Origin: Lepiota brunneoincarnata
Taxonomy: Eukaryota > Basidiomycota > Agaricomycetes > Agaricales > Agaricaceae
Direction of reading: 5' to 3'
Length of the DNA: 64,000 bases
Assembly (NCBI GenBank): GCA_023014365.1
Contig: JAEBUN010000022.1
Location: 310,001 to 374,000, forward strand
The notes below the pieces were generated by a model. The model was not told where the DNA came from and made no database searches. It saw only the letters and a list, made by a program, of their open reading frames with translations. Of this stretch, positions 51,306-63,508 are shown one piece after another (positions within the stretch are counted from its first letter, which is position 1; each line of letters opens with the position of its first letter). The translations under genes were made by a program, and so were the position numbers.

Positions 51306-53159
51306 TCAGTTGGAAGTGGAATTCGTGAAGGGAGTAGTGGCAAATCCAACACGACGATTGGTGGTGTCGTAGACGGTGTAGAAGCGCTCGAGGAAGGGCT
51401 TGCCACAAATGAAGTCGAGTCCTTTACCGCTTGGACTCTTCAGATCACCAAAAACGAGGTAAATGGAATTAGGGCTGCCTCCAATTGCGGTATTGAGTGC
51501 ACGAGGCCAGATTTGCGCATTAGGAGTCATCTCATAGGTTACCTGCGTATAACATTCCGTTGTTAGATACTCAACTCAGACACACGAAGGCGTTTGAAAC
51601 GCACGCCATTGATGGTGAGGAACAATGACTTGAGTGCCTGGTATTGAGCTGAGGTAATTCGGAGGAGACCTGTTGCACTGTCCATAACGGCACCTGTGGC
51701 CTGCTGGTAACGCTTGAAAGCGTCAGAGGCGATGAGAAAGAGTGTTGTACCTGCAAAGAGTCCAAGTGAATAATTTATGCAATGAAGCAACTTTCGAGTT
51801 ACCCACCGGTGTCAACAATTCCAGCTGTAGTTCCCAAAATGGGGGTTGTACCATATCGGATGGACTGGTTAACACCCCAGTAGCGACTGGCCGGTGCTGT
51901 GTTGGTGATAGGTCTAGAGGGAAAAGAAAAAATTAATGTCCGGATTTCCTACGTTCTTGGGAAGAGGGAACCAACGCAAATCGGACAGAACCGGTGAACT
52001 TGGAAGAGTCAACTCCACCTGGAGTAGATCGTCATAAGGAGCGGCACAGAGGGAATACGGAAAACGTACCCCATGTAAGCTCCCCGTTTTGGCACACGAG
52101 ATCATTACAGGGCTGGAAGGAGATACCAATCTGATTGGCATCGATCAGCTTACGAGAAAACAGGTTATCAGTGATAGTCGGGATGAGACTGTTAGTGCTG
52201 GGAGAGAGTGTCCCTTGAGTAACAGGGTCAGAGATGAATTAAAGTGCATGTATGACTTTTGGAAAACCTCTAGTGAGGCCAACAGGCCCAACACTAACTC
52301 GGTGAGTTAGTACCTCCATGCTCGCTGATCATTGCACACTTGTAAGGAATGGGACATACCCCAGAATACCATCAAAGCGTTCGATGCCGGTGGACTGTGC
52401 TCTTGGATTAGAGGAGGTACTCTGGCAGCAAATCAGGCAGGGACCCTCACCTTTGTTGCAACGCCGATAGACTGCTGAGGAAGAACCACAGAGCCGAGCG
52501 TTACGGAATCTGTAAATTCGATGCCTGTCCGCGCCTCAGCTATTAATCAACATCTTGCAAAGTCAATATACCAGAAAATGATGCTGATCCGTATTTGACC
52601 GACTTTACCGAGGCATATCAATCAAGGACTAGTGGAAACAGACTAAATGAACATACCACTGTGTCCTTTGTTTGAACACTGGTACCTGTTCGGACATATT
52701 TCTTCTGGGCACCAACCCAGGTATTAGAACTGTCCAATACACGTCGTCGTCAGTCATAGCAGCGATCGTCGCGGCCCTTATTACCTTCCTGTGTCAACGG
52801 CAAGCTTATCTAGTGCAGGACATCAGAATGTTGAGAAACACATTATACGAAAACGCCATACAGGTTGCGGCAGGAGAGCCTACCCCAACAGAAGCGACGT
52901 AAATCACCACCTGACGGTCCAAGGGTTCGTTAATAACCACTTCTTCGTGGAACGTAAGCGGGCCTCCAGCAGCAGCACTTCCACGAGCCTTTAGAATTTG
53001 AGCTCTTCGAATGTCGTGCCTGACCAGATCATGGATGCCAGTCATATTAATGTGCCTTGACACGGGAAGAGTGATGAGCGAGTCGCGGATTTGAACAGTT
53101 GGACTGGCTACTACGGAAAGGGCAAGCGAGAAACTTGTCAGAAACATTGCGAGAAACAT
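51306..53159 (-). CDS. secreted pepsin-type aspartic protease (family A1)
   Basis: A hydrophobic N-terminus (MFLAMFLTSFSLALSVVA) is a probable signal peptide and is followed by a propeptide-like region. Both catalytic motifs are present: VDTGSSNTWVGA (DTG near 52790, split by an intron) and VDTGTTLFLIA (near 51810, also split by an intron). Other family blocks are YGSASFSG, FDGILG, GPVGLTRG, YWGVNQSIRYG and the C-terminal GKPFLERFYTVYDTTNRRVGFA near 51350. About ten short introns are visible, mostly 45-65 bp with GTATGT/GTACGT-type donors. It should cleave proteins outside the cell or in the vacuole. No DNA nearby suggests a cluster. The reading frames are clean, so this gene is probably functional. 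Confidence 0.88.
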
Positions 53160-55363
53160 TGTGAGTGCCCCGCGACCCAGGATGGCACGAAGTAACTCGG
53201 CCTCCTTCTAGCATTCTTATAGAACGGCCCTTTCCTTGTGTCCACATGGCTTGCAGTTCGTGACCAGTGTGCTACGCGTGCACGGGAGGCAGACTTTCGA
53301 CAGTTTTGAACGGAAGATCGACCCGATATCTGGGAATCAGAACACCCACCCTACACTCGCGATGTTGAATCCGCAGGAGACCGATAATGTACTGTGGCAG
53401 AGCTCTTTTGAAGGATAGCGGGACGGAGAAGCATTGATTGATTAGGATAAAATGAGTGTCAAACTCATTTTCCCCTTTCAATGCGTGTCCACCATCAGCT
53501 AATGAAGCAAAAAAAAATTGGATTGATGACCTACCACATGGTCGTGATAAAAGCACCTCTTCACACATGTGGTGAGGACACCGCAAAGAACTACTAGTTC
53601 CCCTCGTTTTTTCGCCTTGTCATGGGGCCTGGATGTGAGCTCGACATAATACCTTTCTCATGGGATTCTGGTACTGGCCGCATTGGTGCACGCCAAACTT
53701 GTTGCTAACAGTCGCTAGTCAACGAGGCCAAGAATTCATGGGAGTCCGAACTTGGTAACGTTGAACCTGACATCACCAGGCAGCTCGCCACGGAGTTGAC
53801 CCGATCAAAAGGAGCCTCGTGCACGAAAGGACTGCTGCCGAAGAGCATCTGCTTGCTCTAGGCCAAGAAAAGTGTCCCTTTGGCTCTTCGGCGCCGACTT
53901 TGATCCCTGTTTTCAGGTGGAGTCGTGATGAGCCCCCGAAAACGAGCCCCGATATGTGTGCGCGGATGATGCGCAGGAAATGGCTAACTATCTGGGCCTG
54001 GCAAGCGAGCGAACTACTTGGTGTTGTTGAAGTTAACTTTTTTTATCTGGCCTTGGCACTCGCTAGCTACTTCCGACAATCTTGCACATAGATGCATGAA
54101 TCCACTCGCCAACTCTTCTACAGAACGGGTGGTAGCATGGGTTCTAGGCAACCCAATAGCGCTCCTGCTTTGGCCTCATCACTTGGGTCTCGGAATCCTT
54201 CAAGCTGTGTCCCCTCACCCCAAATCCTATTTGAATCCCTCATTGTCCAAGGATTGGTCCCACTGCGGCTTTATCAACTTGGGCAGGCTAAGATTCTTCA
54301 CAAGTTCTGGCAAGCGAGTAAGGGAAGAAACTGGTCCTTCTGTTCCGGGGTACTACATCCGGCCCTGCTTATTATGTATCCAGGAGCAGAAGAGGATGTC
54401 GAAGTTGCAGCCAGGAAGACGAGCTGGATGCGATAGCGGATGAGTCCCAAGTTTGCGACGCCTCTGATATCACATGATCATCCAGGCCTGGCCGTCCGAT
54501 CTTTTTAATTTTCGGTTTCCTCTGAGCGGCTTTATAACATCTACCCGCTTGATAGTTAGCTCGCAGGAAAGGATGCTGCGCTCAAACAGAAATATCAAAT
54601 CTTAGTAGAGGTGTTGGTTAGGAGAGCTGGTGGATGTGGTATGTGAGGACCGTACATGCTCCCATTATACACATCACTGGGGTGATTTCCGACAGTCCGA
54701 AGTGTAGGGTGAATGTGTTGTTCCACAAGTCGATGTGTCCGAACATTTCAAGTGACAACCGTAAAATACTATTTCTCTAAGAAACTGAGGCGGATGTACC
54801 TGCGTTTTTTGTTTTTTTGACGAAGAGTGCTGAGGGTTCGGTTAGTCATTACAAGTGAGTCTAGACAACATGTTCTTTATCTTGACTGCATTGCTGACAT
54901 CGCCCCCAGTTCTCGAGGGAGCGCTAGCGCGTTTACTACACAGTAGATAGGCCTTGTTAGGAGTGATTACAGCAGTATCTACGCTTGGGGGACTTCCTTT
55001 CGAACATCCCCGCAGCAGGTGTGGAGCTACCCGTTCTAATGCCCAGCAGCCATTATATTGAGAGCTCGTTTGTCAGATTTTATCACCGTACAGCCAAACA
55101 TCTAGTACCTTTTGAGACCAAACGTATCCTTGCCTTCCCCTCTTGTCCCATCAACTCCATTCCTCAAAGCACGGCGTTATAGGTGTCTCGTCATGCGCTA
55201 TTGGGCGGTTCCTTTGGAACCGAAGAGTCGTAATTTGTGCATGGATCGTGGTCTCTGTGAATTTCGAATTTGCCTGCCTTAAATGAAGGATCAAGCGTGT
55301 TCCCTGAGGAATTTGGTGCGTTCCTTGAGTATATCCCGCCAGGTTATTGTGACAATGACATGA
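53160..55363. other. no gene recognised
   Basis: CpG-normal DNA. Plus-strand open frames at 53819-54091 and 54018-54443 (overlapping, up to 141 codons) show no motif I know and no convincing introns. The upstream region of the protease lies just right of 53159. Conserved genes or RNA genes were not seen. Confidence 0.35.
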
Positions 55364-57096
55364 TCACGCACACAGGTGTGGTAGGCTAGCATGAGCCAGC
55401 TTATCTCGTCGGACGTTCTCAGTACTAGCCTTGGCTAAAGAACAAGTGGTGTGTACATACTCTAGCCAAGGGACAACAGCAAGGCGGTTTCCAGTCCATT
55501 GAGGGGCTGTTATGAAGCCCAGGAGCTGAAATACTGCAATTGTCACTAGGGTTATTTTCTGAAGACATGATTTGAATGCGTACAAAAGACACTAGTCGAG
55601 TGCATTAGCCAATATTCTTGACAGTTGAATCTAAAAGAAATATCACATACGGAATAAAAAACATCATCCCATCACGGTAGAAGATGTAGAGCAGCGGGGT
55701 GATCTTTCGCATTTTGAATAGACTCTTCGTGTTTGAATTGAGCTCAGCAAGATATCGATAGAGCTTTAGCACCATGAGAAATAACTCAATACCTGTCCTC
55801 CCAAACGTCAGTCTTTGAATCAATCAACAACCATCAAAGCTGAGTACTGAACACTGACCAGTAGTGATCACCATTGCCGTCCTGAGAAGCGATATGAGCA
55901 AATAACTCTTCGAAGATAAAGATGTTTGAGGCACCTACCACACAGGAAGGGTGCTTGCACCCAGGTACAAGTCCTTTCGAAATCCGTCCACAGGGCTTGA
56001 TGTGATGCACCCATTGAAATAAGATTCGCCCGGGACAAATACAAAGAAGCCTCCGCTAACAATGGCCCATAAGGCACTCTTCACCGATCCGCACGACGTC
56101 AGGTACATCTACCCTAGGTATCAATGGAGATAACAAACCAGAATCAGGACTGGTTGTATCCAGGTCTTGAGCTCTTCTCTGTTCACCAATGAGAGCAAAA
56201 CACATACCAGATACGACTACCCAAAGTAGAACTTTGACTTGTCGGAACCGATTTGATTGTCAGTAATTGCCAATAGAGTTCAGAGCGGAACGAAATAGTA
56301 CCTTTGCGGTCCTCCTGATACAGCGCTCTGATCCTTAGGACAATAAGCCCCTGTATGACAACAGTGTACCACAGTTGGAGACATCTTGAGCACTACATCA
56401 AGTATCGTCTGCACTTTAAACAGGTTCTACTCACCCAGTAATCCAGAGCAGGGCTCGGCACCTGACGATCGAAGGGTGTTTATGGTTTACGGCGGCAGCA
56501 AAGAAATTGTGTACATCTTATCGGTTATGTTAGCACAATTCAAATATTGGGCCTTAGAAGCATGACTAACCACTGGATGAGAAACATTTGGTCCGGAAGT
56601 GTAGACTATCGTTTAGACGATCAATCAAAAGCCTTATCGGGGACAATAGTGGCTTAACTGTAAATCAACCTGAGTTATACATGAGTTCAACTTGCACAGG
56701 AAGATCCACTGTCGGCAAGACCAAAGAGACATACGGAAAGTAGATTAACCCGCTTATTTTCGTTGCGACATAAACAACCGAGACCGAGCGCCACGGGCGT
56801 CTTGAGTTTAATTAGCAAGATCGTTTGCAAATTCGATGGCACAGGCTCCAACCGATAGATGTATTCAACCTAGGAAACAATTCCTTCCAAGGTCAAAACA
56901 GGGGGAAAACGGAGAAGCGAAGCATACCTCTGTAGGGATGAGAAGAAGGGAGTCATGGACAAACAAGCAAATGACTGAAGCTGGGGAAAAGAGCAATCAA
57001 TAACCGGAAGCTCTGAGGGTCAGCAAGGCTATTACCGTAAAGAAATCCCCTAATTTGTTGGTCTTGCAACAGTGCATTATACGCCGGGTCAAGCAT
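55364..57096 (-). CDS. probable seven-helix membrane protein, DUF6533-like
   Basis: ATG 57096 starts MLDPAYNALLQDQQIRGFLY, followed by a GTAATAG...CCCCAG intron and ASVICLFVHDSLLLIPTE, then an intron (GTATGC...TCCTAG) and VEYIYRLEPVPSNLQTILLIK. The 'hydrophobic helix, H/Y-D, L-L, T/P-x-E-V-E' pattern in the first helix is that of the large basidiomycete DUF6533 membrane family. Many further short exons encode hydrophobic segments (for example ITPLLYIFYRDGMMFFIPYVIFLL near 55650, and TLVTIAVFQLLGFI near 55540). I have not resolved all exon borders and the 3' end is approximate. The function of the family is unknown. Confidence 0.5.
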
Positions 57097-57602
57097 CTGT
57101 GTGGATGAGGGCTATCTGGTAGGCCAGATGGGACTCGATGGTATGAGAGGATTTATATCACGAGTGATAGCGCCTGAGTGGCCGGTAATTGAGGTTCTGG
57201 CTTAAGATGTGGTGACCTAGTCCTATGGCAGTGCACAAACGCTAATCGAGCGATGAACAGGTTTTTCTGAGAAGATAAGCGTTTTTTGGACCATTTCTGG
57301 ATATATTGGAGGGCAAAGTGGGACACGCGACCCGACAAGCCCGCGGAAATGCTTGAAGACTCAAAGAACACAAGCCACGTGTACCCAAAGTCTGTGCACC
57401 TGCGACCGATAAGACTAGTGCAGACTGACAAACTGTCCAGAACACAGAAGCTTCTTCTTCTCAAGTCCCAGGAATGGATATGTTAACGGTACTAAAGTCT
57501 TGGGTGCCGGATAAAAGCCAGGTCTTCTCCTGAATTGCAAAGCGCAGGGGATATCTACTGAGAGCGCGACTAGTATCCGGATGAGGTGATTGTCATCAGC
57601 TG
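57097..57602 (-). other. unidentified open frames
   Basis: A minus-strand frame of 103 codons (57464-57153) and overlapping frames have no recognisable domain. They lie upstream of the membrane protein gene, so this stretch probably also contains its promoter. Confidence 0.2.
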
Positions 57603-58095
57603 TTGCCTCATCTGATATTGTACCTCGTTTGCTGGGCCGACCGAGCCGATCGAACAAGCTCGCTGAGTAGCTCAGCACTCAAGATGGAACGTCTTCGAAT
57701 TCAGGCCTGGGGCGGCGCATCGTCCACAGAACCTCAGTTTTGCTGTGATATATCACAATTTTTTATTAAGTCCATGATGGATCGTGATGTTGAGAAACTC
57801 CTCGCGATGCGCGAGATTCATTGAAACCCTAGCCAATCGATTTCTTGATCTCAATATATTTTGAATGATTATACTCACTCAGGGCGTTGTGATGGATTTT
57901 GGTAACATTACAAGCTCTTTTTGTATATTTCAAGTCATTGTGGACTTGACCAAAAATTGCAATGGGTCAGACGAAAGTGATGATGCAGTGATGGTGCAGT
58001 GGTTGGCCAGAGTCCGTAAAGAGTGGCTTGAAGATATAGAACACACGATGACATCAAGAAGACAAGATACGGTCATTGGTGCGCGAAATATTTAG
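57603..58095 (+). CDS. possible small unknown gene
   Basis: Two plus-strand open frames (57603-57824 and 57865-58095) could be exons. The second ends with a charged stretch, DESDDAVMVQWLARVRKEWLEDIEHTM, that looks protein-like. No domain is recognised and no clear start or intron was settled. Confidence 0.2.
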
Positions 58096-59113
58096 TAGCC
58101 TTGCTCTCAAAACACAACAAAACGAGCTGCGATACCCGGAGTCTTCTGTCCAAACAGCATCACCAGCGGCTGCCTGTGCCTTAGGCGACTGGTCTGTTTG
58201 ACTCTACGTAGCTAGTAGTCCTGCAATTACCAAGTCTCCCTAGGCTCGAATTACTCACCTCCCTACGCCTAGATATTCCTACTAACTATTATTTTATCAA
58301 CGCAATCTTATAATCTCTCCGGCGCCCGCGCCAATTATTTATCCCTTCCGCGCCACCAGACTTCTTCGGAAACCACTTTTACGACTGTCACTAAAATTCG
58401 GGCGCATTCCGCCATAACGTGGCTAGAGCCATGATTAACCACTCGACCCAAACAGTGTAGTGATATTTCTGGGATGAGAATTTTGGTCTATTTTTGAAGA
58501 GGTAGAAATATGAAAGCTGCCTATACTTGCGGTGAAGGTGACTTTTCCGGTGTCATTACACAAGTCAGATTCGTCTTGCCAAGCCACTCAGTCTCAGTCT
58601 CTCTCTCAAGCCTGTTCGAATATGACGAGTTTCAGCCTTCCTGCCGTTGACGAAGCCCAGTGTCGTCATGCCTGCCTCGGAGAGGGGGATTGAATCCGGA
58701 GATGATTTGATTCGTCGAGCGGGTGGGGGCAAGACGTCGTGACACCCGATACTGGTTGGGAGCCTTCGGGTTCGGCGGAAAGTCCATGATTGAGGCGACT
58801 TTAATGCTATGTATTTAACTATTCCGAAGCTGGATGAATGCACACATTGACAGAGTTTAGTCGACCAACAATTTGCCCTGCTAGCCTGTGGGTTACAACG
58901 TCATGTAGGACCCTTCTTATCGCATGACAATCTCAAATGAACCATCGGATTAACGAGCCCGGAGGCGATGCTGCCAAAGCAACGATCTAGGGAGAGTTGG
59001 CTGGCGAGTTATACTATGGTTTTTTTTCACGGCACTCGCGCAGCTGTTATTGAGTACTATTCCATATTGCCCGACACTATATCCTGCCATACTCACAAAT
59101 CCAACATAGCAAA
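58096..59113. other. no gene recognised
   Basis: Host-type DNA with short open frames only (longest 58843-58565, minus strand). No RNA gene or repeat was seen. Confidence 0.35.
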
Positions 59114-59480
59114 TCAGTTTTTTTCGGTTATGATTCCCGCTTCCGCGTAGTTCCACACAACATGCATGTACCCCAACGACGACACTGGAACCCGGCTACC
59201 TTGTTCACTGGAGCAGTGTCGGAGGCACGGCACAGCCTGATTTGCCGCCGCTACGAGATCTTGGGAATTTATCTCCCCCCTCCCAACGCCCTCTCCAATG
59301 TCAATCTGCATCCCCTCGTCAACCCATTTTGAAAGGGCAATGTCCTGCTCTATCCTCTCCGACTCGGCGAAAACTACCATGTATAGCCTCCACCTCTTGA
59401 ATGCCCTTCTCGACGTCCGCCCCCCAATTCATCAAACCCTTCCAAGCTGACGGATTCTTCTGGAAAGTTCTAGACCGCCG
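59114..59480 (-). CDS. possible fragment of an unknown gene
   Basis: Two minus-strand frames look protein-like and adjoin. One reads SFQKNPSAWKGLMNWGADVEK (about 59470-59400) and the other (59380-59114) reads ESERIEQDIALSKWVDEGMQIDIGEG. They are in different frames, so either a small intron or an indel lies near 59370. I do not recognise the family. It may be a decayed gene fragment. Confidence 0.2.
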
Positions 59481-59794
59481 GCATTTGAGGGTTCCAAATA
59501 GGAGAACTGGTAATTATATTTGAAATCGTTTCAGTGCCCCTTCCACGCTTTTTTTTCTTATCCACGTGGAACCCGGGTCGTTCCGCCGGCCAGTAAAATT
59601 TACAAGCGCAACACTCAGACAAGAACTGCAAGCGAACATCCGAACATCTGTGTATGTATATATATCTATTTTTTTCTTTTTTGGATAATAGAGTGGACAT
59701 GCACATTGTGGTAGTACAGTGCCAATGCACGGAAAGAGGGAACAGAGCAGAAGCAGGGGATGAGTAAGGAAAGCATGTAGACAATGATGGCATT

Positions 59795-60202
59795 CTAGAC
59801 CAATGATACCGGGGAGGGGAGGGGGGTTATACCCAAACCATAGACCAAAGTGTTGTGTTTTTCTCCTTCATCAGAGATAGAGATAAGAAAAGGAATGGAC
59901 AGCAAGGGAGAAGTTCCAGCAGACTGCGGAGGGGGAGCAGGGAAGCGGGAGAGAGGTGCGAGCCATACACTAGAGGAGAGCAGAGCGTGTGGCAGTCTGG
60001 GTGTGATGTTGATGAAGATGACGTTGATGAATACAGATGAGAGTATATGGCCAATGCAATAAATGACATAGATGTGAATGATAATGCCTGAAACCATGAG
60101 ACGTGAAAGGAGAAGGAAGATGCAAGGGAAGACATGCTGGGTTGGAGGTGGAATGAATGGAACGGGGTAGTCTTCGCAGTCGTTACCAGGTGCTGGTACC
60201 AC
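59795..60202 (-). other. unidentified open frame downstream of the monooxygenase
   Basis: A 135-codon frame without an ATG start includes a hydrophobic stretch (IFLLLSRLMVSGIIIHIYVIY). It lies 75 bases beyond the monooxygenase stop on the same strand. It could be a last exon of an alternative transcript or chance. Confidence 0.15.
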
Positions 60203-60277
60203 TACAAAGAATCAAGCCAGCGAATGAGCTTATTGGGGCACCAAGATACTAAAGGAAAAGAACTCACAGAGTAACGC

Positions 60278-62211
60278 TCAATGCTCATTGATATCTTGCG
60301 AGACTATGATCTGTAGAGTCGGGCCGTCCATTGACATTACCCTTCTGCTGTTCTCTGCCAATATGCCATGCCCCCTCCACCATTCATCTGCCGCATCCTC
60401 AGCATGGTGCGCAAATTCATCTATGATAGCACGCCACACTTCCATTCCATCGGAGGATTCATCTGAGTCGACGGGGATCTCAATCTCGAAGAGGTGACGG
60501 CCGGCATCCCGTTTCTGACGCATAGCGTTGTCGCGAAGCTCTGCGGGAGCAGGGGGAAGAATCATAAACTGAACATCCCCGAGTCCTTTGTAGTATCCAT
60601 TAATGTCCCTGGCACGGCGTAACTCCTCGTATGCTTCGAGGAGGTCGGGGATTTGTTCGTGCCTTCTCAAGTATGAGAAGAGACGTCCAAGAGTCACTCC
60701 GTCGTCAAAAGAGTAGGCGGGCTCCTCCGGCAAACTCGGCTAGCAGAGGATGGGGATAATTAGGGCCATGAAGAGGAGTAAGGGTGGTACTCACGAAGAA
60801 CGGCTGGGCCGCGTTGCCTACGAGGACAAGGTTGCCATCGGGGTGCCACCAGTCACGGAGCAATGGAACAGGGCGGTAGGGAATGATGTGAGGTTCCCGG
60901 CCCCACTCGACAAGTTTACGAATACTAGACAAGCAAGAATTCCAGACGGAAACTCGGGGTCCAGTCAGAAAACTCACCTTGAGTCTGATTGACCCACAAC
61001 ACGAGACAGTTGTTCTCGTTTCCCCTGCTCCATCCAGCCGGTCGTCTGACCCTCGGCTGGCCCATAAACAACCAGGGAATATTCAGATCCCTGTGCAAAG
61101 ACCAAAAGGGGGAATTCGGGACCGAGTCAGCATACTTGGCGGTGGAAGAGGAAGGCAAAACGCACTGGTAATGGACAGCCGTGCGCCGCTATGCCGTGAT
61201 TAAACCAGCATGTATTCACACCCTTCTGTTAGTCCAAAGCGGATCAGAAACCGAAGATTAATCTAAATTAATGCACTCGTACCTCGCCCGTATCACACAG
61301 CGCAGCTGTTTCTTTATCTGACATCATCTTTTCCATTGGGATCGTCGTGCTGTGTGTGGTCGACATACAACTCCTTGAGGCAAGAACAGGAGAAAAAAAC
61401 TCACAAGTACACGTTCATCGGCGCTACGGTTGTCGGCGGTTCGGCACTCTCCTCGGATTCGAAAAGGGTCCTCGAAATCCCATCTACACCATCTGCTCCA
61501 ATGATAATGTCCCCCGTCACGGTTTCCCCGTCTTCCAGTGTAAGCGTTCTCGTCCCAACGTCCACTCCAACGACCTTGCGTCCGTAATGGAGTTCAGCGC
61601 CAGATTCCTCGGCTATGTCGTGCATGAGACGTAGGAAATCGCCATACTATAGAAGTGAAAATCGATGAGTGACAATAATAATACAGAAACAAGCCAAGGA
61701 GCGCATATACTTTAGCAAACAAGAAATCACCCCCCGCATCCCTTATTAATTCCTCCTCCCATACATGACGACCAAGGAACTCCCCCGTACGCACTGTCCC
61801 CCCAAGGTTTACCATCAACATCAGGCAAGCCCAAACGGAATGGAATACCCACTGCTGCGGCAGTCGACTGCTCTCGAGGGATGGCAGACCTTCCTCAGTC
61901 GCTCTTCATACCCCCACTGATACATGATTTTTGTCAGGTTGGGTGCCAGACGGCAACCGCCGGTCACAACCTACGAGATCAGATATTCGTCGCAAGCGGC
62001 AGGAAAACGTGATTTACCGGCGCGACCTCCGACACCGCCTCGAACACAATTGCCTGATGCGACGCTCTGCAGAGACCGATTGCAGCTGCAAGACCGGAAG
62101 CATTGCCGCCGATGATCAGAGCACGAATGGTGGGATGAAGGTTGGGCTGGAAAGAGAATAATTGAATCGGCGAGGCAATGAAGATAGAAGGGGGGGGGGA
62201 GGACTAACCAT
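60278..62211 (-). CDS. FAD-dependent monooxygenase, salicylate-hydroxylase-like
   Basis: The start ATG 62211 is followed at once by an intron (62147-62208). Exon 2 (62146-62018) gives IRALIIGGNASGLAAAIGL, the FAD-binding GxGxxG-type motif. After an intron ending at 61971 comes GGCRLAPNLTKIMYQWGYEERL. Then TGEFLGRHVWEEELIRDAGGDF, LMHDIAEESGAELHYGRKVVGV and VTGDIIIGADGVDGISRTLF (the DG motif, near 61490) follow. Later exons give WHPDGNLVLVGNAAQPFF, where the usual GD motif (GDAAHP) is GN, and a C-terminal helix EAYEELRRARD...YYKGLGD. A frame change near 61790 (a G run) has no evident intron. The usual role is NAD(P)H-dependent hydroxylation of an aromatic or related substrate; the substrate here is unknown. 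Confidence 0.8.
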
Positions 62212-62301
62212 GGTAATTCGTGAAGAGTGGGAGAAAGGGGGGTTATTGATGGTGGTGGAGGTACCGAGCTACCAGTGATAGTAGAAACACCGAGAGGCTG
62301 A

Positions 62302-62308
62302 TTATATA
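62302..62308 (-). promoter_or_regulatory. TATA-box candidate of the monooxygenase gene
   Basis: Read on the minus strand this is TATATAA, about 90 bases upstream of the start codon at 62211, a plausible distance for a fungal core promoter with a short 5' UTR. No other promoter site is assigned. Confidence 0.35.
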
Positions 62309-62826
62309 GACGTGGATATGCGAGGAACTTTAGAGAACATATCACAGCTCCCGGACAACTCTCCGGGGTAGCACCACACGTGCAGGTTTGTTGGGGTCAA
62401 ACATTCACCCTGGATCCACAAGTAGGGCTGCATCAACAAAATGTAGATCTCGATTTTTGAGTTTTAGAACTCCAAGAAATCCCAAAAAAGACCAATAAAA
62501 ATCAGTGGTAAGTATCAAGGAACTCATGCAGGCCTTGCGACCCTGCGCGAAGCCTCAAAATTGCCTCAGCTCGTAAACAGGTAGAGTATACATCAAGCGA
62601 AATACATGTTAAAGTGCATGAGTGCTTCCACTTGCCATGTCCTCGGACTCCCTCTCTTGGTAATCACTTGCACTATCTACTTGCTCAAGTTCAACCACTC
62701 CTCACAGACCATGTATTCAAGCACATCAGAGTTGCCAAATCATTCAATTTCAAAGATACACCAAAAGATAAGTAGTACCAAACTCGACACATCAGGTGGC
62801 AAGGCAGGGCATGACCTGGTAGCCGA
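62309..62826. other. no gene seen
   Basis: This is the upstream region of the monooxygenase gene. It is AT-richer than the genes. A few short open frames have no recognisable content. Confidence 0.35.
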
Positions 62827-63508
62827 TCATCGCAGGTATATATACATTAGGCAATAAATTATTCTTCTGGGATTTTTCGAAACCTGATAGACAGCAGAAT
62901 TACAAATTAACCACCCCACAAGTATGCCTCTTTTGCTCCAATCAGGTTTTTCGGCTTTCCTCAACTCAACCATCACCCGGTTATCATCCCGGCCACAACC
63001 GGCATTATTGATTCCGTCTCGTCCCCTTCCCATAAAACATAACCAATAACGAGCGCGGAGTACTCCGCCACCCGATTGAGTAACTCGTCCGTGACGGGGT
63101 GCGGCGGCCGTATTGCGGGAGGCCACAGTGTCATCATTTCTCGCTGGGGTCTATCGGTAGCGAGGACACAGTGAGTCAATTTGGTTTTTGTGGCGTGAGG
63201 AGACCCTGGGGGAAGCTTGATCTAGTCGAAAGCGGTTTCCATGTATCTGACCTAACGACCTCGAGGGCAACCCGGCGGGTCACTCTGATAAAGGACGAGT
63301 AATTCATGCCTGAAAAGATGGTGCAAAGAGACGCGGAGATGATGTTGGGACAGACGATGGTCTGAGAGTCTTTTGTGGCTGCTGAACCCAGTGTGAGAAA
63401 CCTTATGGACTCAACACTCCCCGGTAATGATTGCGGTAGGAGTAAGGTACCGGTTGTTCCATGAGGGGCGGGGCCGTTGTGAATATTTGTAAGTCTGGAC
63501 TTGCTCAA
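62827..63508 (-). CDS. unknown gene, probably two exons or with an indel
   Basis: The minus-strand frame 63508-63176 reads ...PNIISASLCTIFSGMNYSSFIRVTRRVALEVV...TPQKPN, and the frame 63179-62973 continues in another register with MTLWPPAIRPPHPVTDELLN and VIGYVLWEGDETESIMPVVAGM. Both look like real protein, and their ends touch, so a one-base change or short intron near 63178 is likely. I do not recognise the family. The start codon is not certain and could lie further upstream. Confidence 0.35.

Noticed and set aside
51306..62211. A secondary-metabolite cluster of protease, membrane protein and monooxygenase
   Set aside because: There is no synthase, transporter or regulator, genes are far apart and on their own, and no shared promoter motif was seen.
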